Shown piece after piece: positions 1-11,591 of a stretch of DNA of 64,000 bases (within the stretch, counting starts at the first letter, position 1; every line of letters starts with the position of its first letter). The stretch spans positions 18,545 to 82,544 of the forward strand of contig NW_024883440.1 in NCBI RefSeq assembly GCF_019059575.1. The letters are read 5' to 3'. This stretch comes from Amphibalanus amphitrite. Taxonomy: Eukaryota; Arthropoda; Thecostraca; Balanomorpha; Balanidae. The notes under the pieces were generated by a model. That model was given only the letters and a program-made list of their open reading frames with translations. It was not told the origin of the DNA and searched no databases. The position numbers and the translations under genes are program-made.

Positions 1-172
1 CCAAAAAATGACCGAAGTGTTTTCGTCCTTATTTTGGACGTTCTTTCGATTGCCGCTTACCGCGTGTCGCTACGTGTCCCAGGAGCCGAGTTAGAAGGGG
101 GAGGGGTGTTCAGACACCCCAGGCGAGTGACCTGGCCCGGCGCTGAATCTCAGAGCACCGACCCGGCGCGGG
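1..172. mobile_element. Right end of a TTAA-flanked element (cut by window edge)
   Basis: The stretch ends in GGCGCGGG followed by TTAA at 173-176, the same terminus as the other TTAA elements here. A subterminal hairpin (G-run, GTGTTCAGACAC, C-run) lies at about 98-120. The left part lies outside the window. A related fragment with the same GAGCCGAGTTAGA segment is at 35195-35275. Confidence 0.6.
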
Positions 173-176
173 TTAA

Positions 177-456
177 TGTCAGGTCAAATCTGATGAAATG
201 TTAGCAAAACCCTTTGAAATACCTATTGAATGCGCTTTTCCACGACCCTAGCTCTTTTGGTTTACCTACGAAATATACGCCAACGTATTACAGCTGTCAA
301 AAAGAGGAATTTTCGCATTAGTTTTATCTTTGGTGACCTCTAGTGACCTCAGCGATGCAATCGAAAAATGACCTTTACGATTCTGAAAAAAATCGATAGT
401 GAGCTATCTATGGCTTTTTCGCGTCTTGTTACTTATAGCCTTCTCAGTTTTTTTTT
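177..456. repeat. Degenerate TTAA-element interior
   Basis: The segment holds TGACCT half-sites and an 'atcgatagtgagctatc...cttttt..cgcgtctt' stretch that matches the right interior of the 4002-5192 element. It has no terminal hairpin of its own. It looks like an old copy whose end was replaced by the neighbouring 457-1469 repeat. No gene is seen. Confidence 0.4.
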
Positions 457-1469
457 GGTGTGTGTGTTTGGGGGGGGGGGTTATAGGGGAAAGTGGGGTA
501 AGACGGACACCTTAACTTTGGAGCCATTTTTCGGCCGGTTAGAAACATCATAGAAACGGGAAACTGAGTGAAAACCTCTTTTAGACATTTTACTTCCATT
601 TGCCAGAAGATGAGACTTAGACCTGATTCAACAAATAAACTGCAGCTATTTTTGCAAAACCTTGCAAAAACCCGTCTTACCCCACCCCATGGGGTAAGAC
701 GGTCACATGGGTAGGGCAAGACGGCCAGCTTCTTTCACCGACCAGTACAGCTCGCAACAAATGCCCGAAATTAGCTGCATTGATACAGTCGCTCGTTGGT
801 CTCAAGTGCCTCGGAAATGGCAGTATACAAGATTTGTGCAGAAGGCGTATGCTCGTATATAGGCCCTAGATCAGAAGTCATGTAGAACCGTTTTTCACAT
901 TCATCATTCGAGAATAAACTGTGCCGAAGGAATATTGCTAACATGTCTGTGAGTATCGGAATCGAAGATATTCTTATAAGAAATGCTTCTTTTTTTCCTA
1001 CAGCAACAAAAATATTTTCACCATTACAGACCCATTGGATTCATAGTTGCCCGTCTTACCCCTAACTCAATGTAAGAAGTTCAGCACAATTTTTCTCTGT
1101 GGACAATTTGATGCAGACAAAGCAAATCCGCGGTAAATGAACACTGGTGGCATATGAGTGTACCACAAGTGATTGCGAGTTTTTAGCTGTATAGTGCTGC
1201 ACACAAAAACTTGCACAATACATTATGGATGTTTTCAATGAAATTAGTGTTTTAAAGAAATCAAAATAAAAGATTATCGACTGAACACAAAATCACCAAA
1301 CTTCAATGGTGGTGTGTAGTGGGAAAGACAATTCTGGTCCTAATTTTTCTCGCTCGTAGCGCTATTGGTTTGGTCTGCAGAAGGGGTGCCCGTCTTACCT
1401 ACCCTGACCGTCTTACCCCACTTTCCCCTAGGGTGTGGCCAATTACGCCCCCCCCCCGACACACACACC
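457..1469. mobile_element. TIR element with GGGGTAAGACGG motifs
   Basis: Inverted ends are visible. The left end reads GGTGTGTGTGT, a G-run, then GGGGAAAGTGGGGTAAGACG. The right end carries the reverse complement, closing with a C-run and ACACACACC. The motif GTAAGACGG or its complement CCGTCTTAC recurs inside (about 670-725, 1050, 1390-1420). No transposase-like frame is present, so this is non-autonomous. A relative is at 20735-21612. Confidence 0.6.
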
Positions 1470-2225
1470 ACCGCCACTGTGACAATGTTTACTAAAATGC
1501 CCACCAAGGCGCTGGTCTCATCCATCAATCATCTTTTACCTTCGATCTGATCAAAAACACAGGAAGGAACAACTCATAGCATTTCTGACGAACTTTTGCT
1601 CCCATCTGTCGTTAGTGATTGAAAAGAAGCAATAGACTGGCCCCCTCCCCCTCATCCACCTGGAACCCCAGCTAAGCTGGTGCTAAGCATTAGCACCTTG
1701 CAAGGCTAGGCTATGCAAACCGGCACTTGATAGCACAGGCAGCGTCGCCATCGGTCGATTTGTCTTACACTGGTGTTCGTCTTACCCGCTAGGTGGCGCT
1801 GAGTGCGGCGAACATCGGTGGCTGGTGTATGCTTGCTGATCAATGAGGATGAGATGTTCCTAAAACCAAGTTCTTGAATTGAGGGGCTTTGAGCCATGAT
1901 CTTGACCTGATGTCAACGTCGTTTCTCTTACCCATAAGTATTTCGAAAACTGATAAGTTCGACAAGAGCTATAAATGCGTTTGAAGCATTAAGATATTTT
2001 GAAGGCCCTGGTGTGGGGAATAGGACGGCGGGAGGAGCAGGTGCTCTTTCCTATAATTTGGACAAGAGCCCGTTGCAGATAGGTCCGACTAAAAAAAAAA
2101 AAATACCCGGCATCAACATAGGTAATGAGGTGGGCACCTATGCGACTATACGTATTTCGGTATTTGATCCGTGCCACGTTCTTCATTACGTGGCATCAAA
2201 TATGAGGAAATCTCAACCAATCGTA
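1470..2225. other. No gene seen
   Basis: Single-copy-looking AT-rich DNA with a C-rich patch near 1640 and two stray CGTCTTAC motifs (about 1780). I found no frame with protein-like composition and no exon with convincing splice sites. Confidence 0.4.
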
Positions 2226-2229
2226 TTAA

Positions 2230-3413
2230 CCCGCGCCCCACTGGGGGGGGGGCTATTTATAGCCCCCCCTCCCGTTTTTCTGCAATAACTTCCAAACCGC
2301 TTGACGAATCGACGCCAAACTTTCAGTACCTTCGGCTGCATCAATTTGACACCTTGTGTCAAAATTTGAACTTCGTAGCTACCATAGGTCGGCCGGAAAT
2401 GACGTCAGAGTGACGTCATGTTCGTCCGATTTCGACGCAAAACATTGAACCACGGCAATCGCTCCCAAGAGCTCAGTTTTTAAGCTAGATCCAATTTCTT
2501 TGCATGAAAGAACTCAGAATTGACCGCGCTATCAAACTGTTATCTCGGATTTTCAAAATTTTGAAAATTTCGAAAATTTTTGTATAATAATATTCAAAAT
2601 TTATATTTTTATATTTTTTTCAAAAAGTTTTTGACTTTTCGAAAAAACCGGAATATATGTGACAGAACGCATGATTATGACTAACTCTAGCAAGTTTTAG
2701 CTACATATCTTCAAAAATGGCCAAGTTATACGCATTATTGCAAAAAATTCACAATTATTAATTTTTCAAATCAATTTTTCAGTACGTATTTGGCATCGTA
2801 CACCAATATAAATGGCACCATCGTGTTCCTGAGCTCAAACTGCATCCAATAGACACCTTTTTTGTTGAAAAATTTCAACTTCAAAATTTGACCTTTTTTG
2901 ACCTGAAAGTGATCTGACCTAAGCTAATTTCGACTCAAAATGACCTTGAATGACACAGACGACATCAAATTCGAAATCTATGGCCTAAATGGACCATAAA
3001 TCATGTGTCACGTGACCGACGCATGATATAATATTTTCGTGACCTGTGATGACCTGACCCTGACCTGAAAATCAAAGTACAAGTTTGGTACCCTCAAGGT
3101 ATCTAGAGCATCTGTTCACGAGTGCGGAAACCAAAAATGAGCCTGATCTGACTTGTAAGACGGCGGCCAGAGCCCAAAATGTGAACAAGCCAAAGTGCTA
3201 ATAATTTTTACTTTGACCTGACCTGTGACGTCATCGGTGACCTCGAGGTCAATGAAATTAGGTTTCGCTCGACAGTTCTTCCGGGGCTATCAGACGCCGT
3301 TTGAATTTTGACGATCGGCCCAGTAGTTTCGGAGTTAGGAGGGGGGGCTATGAATAGCCCCCCCCCCCCCCCCCAGTAGGGCGTGTTATACACAGACCCC
3401 AGTGGGGCGCGGG
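2230..3413. mobile_element. TTAA-flanked MITE, 1184 bp (piggyBac-like ends)
   Basis: TTAA lies on both sides (2226-2229 and 3414-3417). The ends are CCCGCGCCCCACTGGGG and its complement. Both ends carry a hairpin: G-run, CTATTTATAG (left) or CTATGAATAG (right), C-run. The interior has AGGTCA/TGACCT half-sites and the doublet TGACGTCAGAGTGACGTCA at 2400-2418. There is no coding capacity. TTAA target duplication with CCC termini is the known piggyBac signature; assignment to that superfamily is inference. Confidence 0.75.
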
Positions 3414-3636
3414 TTAAGTTGAGCCTTGGTAACTCAGTTATATTTGACACACAAAATTGACATGGACACAAAACAGTATCATCACAAAAAAACGGTCATA
3501 AAACAATTACAATTACATTATATGGCACAGGTATGGCAGCACTTCTTTCCTCTTGGAGACTCCGCAAGAGATCTCGCTGGTAAGGACTTCATTGCATTAC
3601 CTTCGATAAGACGCCAATGATGCTAGCACAGCCTGT

Positions 3637-5615
3637 TTAGTAGCCATAGGACCCAGCGTAGCCGCCGTGAATCCCACCATGATATCCGCTGTGGTATCCA
3701 CTATGGTATCCGCCGTGGTATCCGCCGTGGTATCCGCCGTGGCCGTATCCTCCGTAGTAGATCGGTCGCGGATAGTGGTAGACAGGGTGATAGACGTGAT
3801 GCACTGCGTAGCCACCCCCGTAGCCGTAGCCGCCGCCGCCGAAGCCCTTGCCCTTGGTGGCGTCGGCCACGGCCAGCAGAAGCACCAGCGCGCACAGGAT
3901 AGCGATCTGCCGGGGGGGGGGGGTAGGGGGAGGGGAGGTCATAAATAAATCCAGTGCGCTGGAATATGTGAATGAGCCGATTGGTAGAGCTGGAGCCTTA
4001 ACCTTCGCCCCAGTGGGGGGGGGGGGGGCATATGTTACCAGTTACCACCCTGTCGCGTTTTTCGCGTGTGAATAAAAAACCGCGGCGCGTAGCGCCGCGC
4101 CGCTTGAGGTAGCTTTTGGTACATCAATTTTGGACAATGTGTGAAATTTTTGACCCCAGGTCATGTCAGGTCAGGTCACCAGGTCAAGTTGACTGACCAA
4201 GTCTTAAAAAAAGTTTGCAATCATGTCCAGCCTGCAGTGTTTGTCAGAAAGGTTTTAAACTTGGTGGATTGCATGCTGTTATGGGATCCTACAATTTGTA
4301 TATCTCGGATTTTTTATATCCGTGACCTAAGGTCAGGTCAGTGGCATGACCTTTCCATTACAAGTCAATGGAGAAAAATGAAAATGCCTCTAGATCCGTG
4401 TGTACGCATAGGAACAGTCCAAATATTTCAGAATCACAATGATTTAGTCCACTCGTGATGACCAAGGTGTCATTTTTGCTGATAGCCTCTAGAAAGGTCA
4501 TCCGAGGTCATTTGAGGCTACAAACAGTTTTTTGCCAATAACTCGCGATTGGAAAGAGATAGAACGCTGGGGATGGTCTCATTGTGTTTGTCTTGTTGAG
4601 ACGCATCGACTGATATGCAACATGACCTTTTCCGGTCAGGTCATGACCTTGACCTGAGGTCAAATTTTTAAGTTGACCTTTCAAGGTCAAATTATAGTTC
4701 ATTCGACGCGTCTCGGTGAGGGGAACACGATTCTGGCAATAGAAATGTCGTGGCTTTTTGTAGTCGAAAGTTATTGTCGAAAAACACTTTTCGTAAAAAC
4801 AGCTATTTTTGGAGTTTTTGCCCTCTGGAGGCTAAACCGTTGACCTGAGGACAATATTGATTATAACCTTTTCAAAAGAAGAGTTCAAAAGCTATCGATT
4901 GCTTTTCAATGCGTTTTTCTAGCTACCATAGTTCCTGAGATAGCGGCATGTTTTCTGAAAAATATAATGACAATTGGCAAATTTTGACCTTTGATGACCT
5001 CTGGTGACCCCAATATTGCTCTAAGGTGAAAAATGACCGAAATACTTTCAAACGTACGTATTGAGAGCTATCGACTGCTTTTTACCGCGTCTTTCTAGCC
5101 CTCTTAGTTTTTGAGTTAGAGGTGGGTGGTAACATATGCCCCCCCCCCCCTCACTATGGCGAAGTTGGCCGAGACCGCCACTGGGGCGCGGGTTAACTAC
5201 TAAGCAGAGGCCTTTACGCAGGTCTCAATCCCTACTGTCTGATCAAACGAGCTCGTGATGCATCGGTATAATTTTGATAACGAAGTTATTTTTGAGCATC
5301 CATGAGTTGTGCTTGGAGTTCAATAAAAAGAGACCTTATTAACCCTTCCACGCCTCAACATGGGTCGGAGAACATAAGCTCGATACAGATGAAATCACCT
5401 AAAAAGTTCTCAAATATATCCAAGATCCAAACAGCCATGCAATATTTCGACTACAATTTCTAGCTGAGCTCAGGGATCCTCAGCTCACAGGAAATATGAG
5501 CATTTCTCTAGATAACCTTACTGACGGACGGGAACGCGGTCCCACCGATTCAGTTCGTTCTTCTGCACTCCCAACACCAACACTGCGTAGAATCCGGTAT
5601 ACCCACCGCCTTCAT
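3637..5615 (-). CDS. Secreted His/Tyr/Gly-rich peptide, two exons, 92 aa
   Basis: Exon 1 codes M-K-A (5615-5607) and ends at donor GTGGGT. Exon 2 (3906-3637) follows a poly-C acceptor ending CAG and runs to a TAG stop. The joint is in phase 0. Residues 1-19 form a signal peptide (MKAIAILCALVLLLAVADA). Residues 20-38 are Lys/Gly-rich, 39-54 are His/Tyr (HHVYHPVYHYPRPIYY), and 55-92 are GGYH-type repeats. An ATG inside the poly-C tract at 3942 would break the signal peptide, so I reject it. The TATA box and initiator at 5677-5645 fit this start. The 1.7-kb intron holds the 4002-5192 mobile element. Gly/His repeat peptides include isopod armadillidin-type antimicrobials and cuticle proteins; both roles are possible. 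The fold and signal peptide are clear, the function is not. Confidence 0.72.
4002..5192. mobile_element. TTAA-flanked MITE inside the intron of the 3637-5615 gene, 1191 bp
   Basis: TTAA at 3998-4001 and 5193-5196. Ends are CCTTCGCCCCAGTGGGG and its near complement ending in GGGGCGCGGG. Subterminal hairpins have G-run, CATATGTTACCA on the left and TGGTAACATATG, C-run on the right. The interior has many TGACCT/AGGTCA half-sites. There is no reading frame. It accounts for most of the host intron. Confidence 0.72.
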
Positions 5616-5642
5616 GATGCCTTCGGTGTGATCCTGGCGAAC

Positions 5643-5677
5643 ACTGTGTCCGGTCACACGCGCTCCCTTCTTTATAC
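5643..5677 (-). promoter_or_regulatory. Core promoter of the His/Tyr/Gly peptide gene
   Basis: On the minus strand GTATAAA lies at 5677-5671. A CAGT initiator core lies at 5646-5643, with its A about 31 bases from the first T of the TATA box. The ATG follows about 30 bases later at 5615. The spacing matches arthropod TATA/Inr promoters. Confidence 0.6.
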
Positions 5678-5679
5678 CC

Positions 5680-6882
5680 CCGTCGGGATTAGGTAGCGGT
5701 GTCTTACCAGTGCCTGGAAAAGCCGTACGGATACAGGAGCAGGACTGGTAAGAACGGTGCCAGTCATGCTTTCTGTGTCTGTTTGCGTCATTTGTGGTAA
5801 CGTTTCACTATTACTAACGGATACATCGGTGTTCGAGGCTCAAACCACTGCAGATAGGCAGAGTTGTAGGGGGATGTTATCTGCCGTAGTTGCTACAGTT
5901 CAGTCATGAAAACAGTGTAGGAGAGCAGTGTAACTCCAACTTTATGATGTGCAAAGCAGTAAATTCACAATAAAGTGCTGCAATCTCAGAAGGCAGTACG
6001 CAAAAATGTTTCGGAGGACACGATGGCGTGTTTTCTGATACTTATTTTCGATCTGCGTCAATAAGAATCTTAACAATGGAAGAAAATATCCCTGTCAGCC
6101 AACAAGGAGTGAATTTTTTTAACAAAATTTTAATTGCAAACAGGGTGTCCGGAAAGTTCTGACACCTCTCTTCGACGCCATCTACCGCGCTGTTGTTGTG
6201 ATTATTGGACGATCAATCACCTCTGGCTGACCCCTCGTTGACGAGTGAGCTGTGGGAAATGCAAATGTGATCTTGAAATCGTGAACAGCGATGGGTAGAC
6301 GGGCGAATATATGCGCCTTGTCGCTGAATGCCTGCGCGCGGTGGCCGGATGCGACTTGAACGAGGCGTGAGTTGCAGCACGATGTGGCGTTTCTCGGCGA
6401 ATGGTTCAGCAGGTGAAGTTTATTCCGACTCGAGAACTCCTTAGAAAATATCCTCATGCCAGTATGTACGGCCGCGGTAGGTCAAAACTGCCGAGAGCGA
6501 TGCAGCATTTCAATGGCAATCGAAGAGAATTTCTGATTTTATCTGAATTTCTGATGGACATAAATGTCCCACAATCTTCGTGAACGTCAAATAAATGAAT
6601 AACATGCTGCTCATTAGGGGCTCCTAAACAGGCACATCGCACATCTACCCGAGGGTCAAGGCGAATTGCTCTAACGGTCACCTCGCATTTCAACAGCGCG
6701 AAGCATCCTCCAACAACGCCGCTGCCATCCAAGCAAAACTGACGGAGGAGCTCGGCGGGCCAGATCACCTGTGGCGGAATGAGATTAGGCCACCTTATTA
6801 TCATAACCTTAACCCGTTTGACTAAGACGTGTTGCGCGATTTGCAGAATAAGCTCTAGGGCCACCACTCATCCCAACCGGTA
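5680..6882. other. No confident gene; possible transposon relic
   Basis: A CAGGGTGTCCGGAAAG motif near 6142 looks like the start of a DNA-transposon terminal repeat, but I found no matching right end. Short frames on both strands (6401-6583 plus, 6454-6867 minus) have no clear family match. They may be decayed transposase. Confidence 0.25.
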
Positions 6883-7173
6883 TCAGTGACATCAAATAAC
6901 TAGCAACACATGTGTTTGGCAAACAATTATCCATCGATGATTTTCAACAACATCGCTTTTGCTCGATTTAAATGAGACATTTGACCTGACCTGTGACATA
7001 ATCGCTTGGACCGAGGTCAATGAAACTGGGTCGCAAGTTCTCCGGTAGGGCTATCCAACGCCGTTTGAATTTTGAAAATCAACCGGCAACTTTCCGAGAT
7101 CTTAGGGGGGCTGAAACGCCCCCCCCCCCTGCTACGGGTGGCAGGGTCCACTGATAGCCCTACGGGGCGCGGG
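6883..7173. mobile_element. Truncated right end of a TTAA element
   Basis: The segment matches the right quarter of the elements ending at 3413 and 26134 (TGACCTGACCTGTGACRTMAT, then 'aggtcaatgaaa', hairpin GGGGGGCTGAAACGCCCCCC, terminus CGGGGCGCGGG). It is followed by TTAT instead of TTAA. The left three quarters are missing. Confidence 0.55.
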
Positions 7174-8333
7174 TTATCAGACATTATTTTCGATTAAAAC
7201 ACTGAAATAAACTCATCATGTGAAGATATCTGTTAAAAAGAGATTTGTTGTAGATTTTGTCAAGTTTGGTGCATTTGCCACATAAACCGTCGTGAAATGA
7301 CTAATAACGATGCTATCATTTTTCCTTTTGGCAATAGCTTGATCGAGGGGGTACAATATGTACGATCTTGCCCCTTCCCTTCGAATTTAGTTAGACAGGC
7401 GTGACAAAATAGCAGTTAGCACCAATTTGTAAGTCTCGGGTCAGTCTGTGACCTCTGAGGTCAGTTAACGTAATCTAAATTTACTGTCAGGTTTTTGGTG
7501 GATAATTTTGTCAAAATGGTCACTTGGCAGTTGGCAGTTGACAGTTGGCGCCAAAACGCCTGCAATTGTTCGGGAGCGTCGAAAGGTGCACATTTGTTTC
7601 GGAAGGGGCAACTTTGATTTTGACCTATGGCAGGTTAAAGCCATTAGGGGATGTTGTGGTTCGAGGGAGGTCATGTGTATCATTCGATTGGTGGCAGCTC
7701 CATGGCATGCATCTCCCACCTTATTTCCTCAATTTATGATCGGGAGTTGAGCATCGGTATGCTTAAGTTATGGTCTGCACGCGTTTCCTGTTCTCATGTT
7801 TTGTATCTAACTTGCAATGAAAGTGCGTGATAAGCTTACCCTTGAGAACTCAAGAATTAGCACTCATCCGGCTAGCGTTGCGCAAAAGTTGCTCACATCC
7901 TGAACACCGTGTCGAGCGTGACTCACTTCCAAGGCGCACACGCTGTGGTTGGCCTACATGAAATGGTGAAATCGAGCCAATTCGATCCGGTCTGGACGAC
8001 CTTGACACCAGAGCGTTTGGTGCCAAGGTATAGTGAGAAGGCCTATTATGCTGATCGGTATGCGATACTATGCCACCCAGTCATGCGCGATTTTCAAGAA
8101 CTTTTGTTCTATCGACTGGAAATGTGTGAGTTTTTATAATGCTTATATCATGTAAGGAGGCAGATAAAGCGAAATGAAATAGGCAACTTTAGGAATTGTT
8201 AAACATAGAAATCGGTCTTCATAAAATAGTTGTCATGTTCATGATAACCTGCATTCGTGTTATGCCAAGTAGCACTGAAAGCATAGACAAGCAGTCAGCA
8301 CCTGCGGCCCTCGCCGAACCTAGGTTTTCTAAC
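7174..8333. other. No gene seen; decayed repeat
   Basis: Holds TGACCTCTGAGGTCA near 7448 and a 'gggagcgtcgaa' stretch resembling 33420-33720, so part is a decayed element. The frames present are short and have no recognisable domain. Confidence 0.3.
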
Positions 8334-9415
8334 TACATACGCCGCGGCCAAGGGGGGGGGGTGCGAACCCCCTTGCTGTTTCGCCGCTAATGGAGTTAAA
8401 GTCTCGCAGAAAAACGAACGTATGCACCGATACGAGACGCAGCTACTGGTACCCGATTTTAACCCTCGCCGGCACAGGCCATTTTGCGTCCTTCGACGGC
8501 TCAATCCCTATAACATGAAATCATGATCTGAGAAGCTTTTACCAAAAATGCAGTCAAAAAACTTAACGAAAAGTAAATTCAGCAAGCCTAAAATGCAATG
8601 TTTTTAGATGACCTAGGTTGACCTTGACCTGACCCTGACATCTGCATATCGTCGAATAGCATGTTTCATGATAGGTGGGAGGTAAAAACTAGCAAAAACA
8701 TACCGAAATCAAGGTGTCAAAAGCTCACAAGACCCATAAGTAACGCAAGATATTGAGTTTTGGTCATTTGGGTCATGACATGACCTGAAAAAAAAAACAA
8801 TGTCATATCTCCAAAACCCAATGCCACAGGCCCACAGGAACTTGAAATTTTCAGTGGACGCTGAGAATGGATAGAGGAGCAGCTATACGAAAAATCAGGC
8901 TTCTAGCTTTGAACGTGTTTAGTGCAGAACAGAAATATACCTGGGGGTGGCAACCTAGCCCCCCCCCCCCCCATGTGCGGGCGAGCGTTATGGCAGGGCG
9001 GTCATGGTGTGGTGCGTGTGTTGTGGGGAGTTGGAGTTGGGAGTCGGTGGAAGTCACGTGACCGACCGGACATCAGGTGACTCTTTAGTCTTTAGAACTA
9101 ATCAGAGATATACAAGTTGCGAGACTTCTCGAGAATACTAGGTCCTGTGAGTTTCGTCTCCCTGTGGAAGTTCCTCTGGCACTGAGGGACGAGGGCGAAT
9201 TGCGGAGTTGCGACAATTCAGGACCGTGCAAAGGTTTATTTATGACGTCATAGGTTAGTGACCTGACAGACACAGCCTGTAACTGCGGTTTATGTCAACA
9301 GCTCCGGTTTGAATCAAAGATCAGTTATGCAAAGTTTCAGCTCTCTATGACCGGCGTAATGCGAGCTATCATGGAAAAATCCTATTGGGGGCAACGCCCG
9401 CCTCCCCTTCGGCCG
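8334..9415. mobile_element. Composite of nested TTAA elements
   Basis: 8334-8458 resembles the left interior of the 38289-39037 element. A second element starts at about 8460 (AACCCTCGCCGGCAC) directly after TTTT, runs through sequence matching 55800-56280, and ends near 8993 with GTGCGGGCGAGCGTTA. 9060-9415 matches the right half of the 38289-39037 element, ending CGGCCGGTGAGGGTTA. The order suggests one related element jumped into a TTAA inside another. Confidence 0.5.
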
Positions 9416-10479
9416 GTGAGGGTTATCAATGTCCCAAGTTGGAGCAGCTACGCACTGTTGCGAATTGCGATGTATGGCTTCCCTTTCAAAAGCATGCAGA
9501 TGTGTTGACGAATGACGATCATGGGCGATCCACACATGGCGTGGCGATTACTGTCTGATACTGCATGCACCTGATTCATTCTGGCGTTGAATATATGATG
9601 AATTGATCGGTTTCTTGTCCAACTACATTCTACAATAATGAAAACTTAGCACCCTCATCAGAACATTCTTCTCTGTTGAGCCAAGCTGAGCTGTCGAGTT
9701 GTCAGCCCCGCAGTTCAGTGACCCAATCAAAGGAACTTGCCGGGCTGAACATCCTGCAATGATCGGCTAGACCAGCTCGCTGGTTTAGCCTGACTGCGCA
9801 GAAATGCCGTTAAGCTGATCAAGAATCCCCCTTACACCAGTTTCTCAGTTCCGGTCTGAAGTTGCGGCTTAGTGCGTAAATACGTGCGTAAGTGCATAGA
9901 TTTGTACCTGATAACTCATAACTCGTTCTTGGTACTGGCCATGACTGCCTCGCTCAAAACTGGTCTCCACCGGATTTGGGGACGCGATGCGGTTTTCTGT
10001 GACATCCTGATGCAAGGAGACCTTGAAGCTGAGCTACTGGTTTGGTGAGATCAGGCACCCCCCCCCCCCCCAGCTAAGCCTGGACATCCCGAGAAATCGG
10101 CAGGCTTGATGATGCAGGGGAGATGTTGGAGTTTGTACTTTTGATTCGGTTATGCCTATAACTTGAACGTGTTGCATAAGCCTTGTAAATATATTCAATT
10201 AATATGCATTAGGTACCTATAACTTGAACGTGTTGCATAAGCCTTGTATAAATATATTCAATTAACATGCATTAGATATTCGCCTAATCGTGTTTTGCGT
10301 TGTATTCAAATAAGATAAGTTTTTTATTATGTCACCTCAAGTAGCTTCAGCCTTCAAGCGTAACAAATAACAAACACTCTGGCTGCAACTGTAACGCTGC
10401 TTCAGAGCCAATCAAATAGGCACTGCATCATCAATTGTACATACAATGTCATATCTCCGTTCAATGTTTCTCGGAAACA
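9416..10479. other. No gene seen; includes a short tandem duplication
   Basis: Apart from a C14 tract near 10060 and the duplication at 10151-10277, this is unremarkable sequence downstream of the 10480-11558 gene. A TTTATT at 10323-10328 reads AATAAA on the minus strand, about 150 bases past that gene's stop. It could be its polyadenylation signal. Confidence 0.35.
10151..10277. repeat. Tandem duplication, about 62-64 bp x 2
   Basis: The block from CCTATAACTTGAACGTG through TTCAATTAAYATGCATTAG occurs twice in direct succession, with a 2-base insertion and single changes in the second copy. Confidence 0.75.
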
Positions 10480-11558
10480 TTACCCGAGCCACGCCCCTAA
10501 ACGACCAAGGAAGCCACCAAACAATGGCTCCTGTCTCCTCCTAAAGCCTTCCCCGAATCTTCCTCCTCCTACACCTCCAAATCTTCCCCCTGCTACACTT
10601 CCCACTCCTCCCCCTGGCGCTCCTCCCGCTCCTCCCCCTGGCACTCCCCTCAGTCCTCCCTCTCTCACTCCTCCCTCTCTCACTCCTCCCTCTCTCACTC
10701 CTCCCACTCTATCCCTTGTCACTCCTCCTGGTCTTCCTCCAGGCAATCCCTCTCTCCTTCCTCCCAATATTCCTCCTTGTCTTCTAAATCCACCGTCGTC
10801 TCCTAAGAACGGTCTTTGGCCGCCACCCAGGATACCCTGACCACCTAAAACGCGGTCGAAGAAGTTCCGGAAGAATCTGAAATAAAAAGAAAACGCATTA
10901 TCATGGTGCATCGCTGTATGTGCCGATTTATATAAAAAGATACATTGGATTTGCCTAGAAGCATTTTACTGCATTTGTAACTGAATCAATGGCTCTTAAA
11001 TAAATCATCATTTATCCAGCATTAAAAGTGGACTAATTTTATGATTGATTTACAAAAAAATCCTCACGTCCACCTAGGCTAGAACTAACCCGCGGGACTC
11101 GGCAGCCTCCAGATCAGCTCCTTCCGATTGTTCCGCTAAGTCGGCTGACGGATGAAGAAGGCCTCTAACCGTAGCGGCCGAACAGCTCAGCAGTGTCGCC
11201 AGCACCATCAGCACAGCACACGCGGCTAAAAACTGTAGCGAAAGTTACATAAATCACACATAGATGTCACTGGTGCAGCCGCGTTATGACTGCACCATTG
11301 TAAACAATATAACTAACATATATGTAAATAGCTCTTAGGAGGTTTGTCATAGACTACAGTGATACGATTTTGGCTCATTACTAAGACAACAAACATGCGG
11401 AATGACAACGTCCTAACTAATCACCCGGTCGTAATGTGGCTTTATTACGTCACCTAAGTAGTAAATACATGTTTTAGCTGTTCCATTTAAAAAAGGAAGC
11501 CCTACCAACGAAAAACTCCTCTCACGCTTCTAGAATCTTGGCAGCTTACCGATTTCAT
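10480..11558 (-). CDS. Secreted Gly/Arg-rich peptide, three exons, 182 aa (divergent family member)
   Basis: Exon 1 codes M-K-S (11558-11550; donor GTAAGC). Exon 2 (11232-11090; acceptor CTACAG, donor GTTAGT) and exon 3 (10876-10480; acceptor TTTATTTCAG) join in phase 2. Residues 1-23 are a signal peptide (FLAACAVLMVLATLLSC core). Residues 24-51 form an acidic spacer rich in E and D. Residues 52-182 open with FFRNFFDRVLGGQG and continue as Gly/Arg-rich sequence with three exact GGVRE copies and an ending RLGAWLG. Exon 2 differs from those of the three other family genes downstream, but exon phases, lengths and the M-K-x start are the same. Secretion and a pro-region are inferred from layout. 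Antimicrobial, structural and silk-like roles are all possible. Confidence 0.75.
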
Positions 11559-11591
11559 GTTCGATGTGATGTGTGTCACATATGCTGAACA

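Noticed and set aside
2230..2290. Rho-independent terminators at the G/C hairpins
   Set aside because: They recur at both ends of TTAA elements and are part of the element structure; the genome is not bacterial.
3637..3942. MTSPPPTPPPRQ start for the His/Tyr/Gly peptide
   Set aside because: The PPPTPPP part is the poly-C intron acceptor tract. Starting there gives no proper signal peptide, while the 5615 ATG does.
6401..6867. Overlapping frames as a transposase or host gene
   Set aside because: Weak resemblance only; no catalytic motif and no matching terminal repeats.
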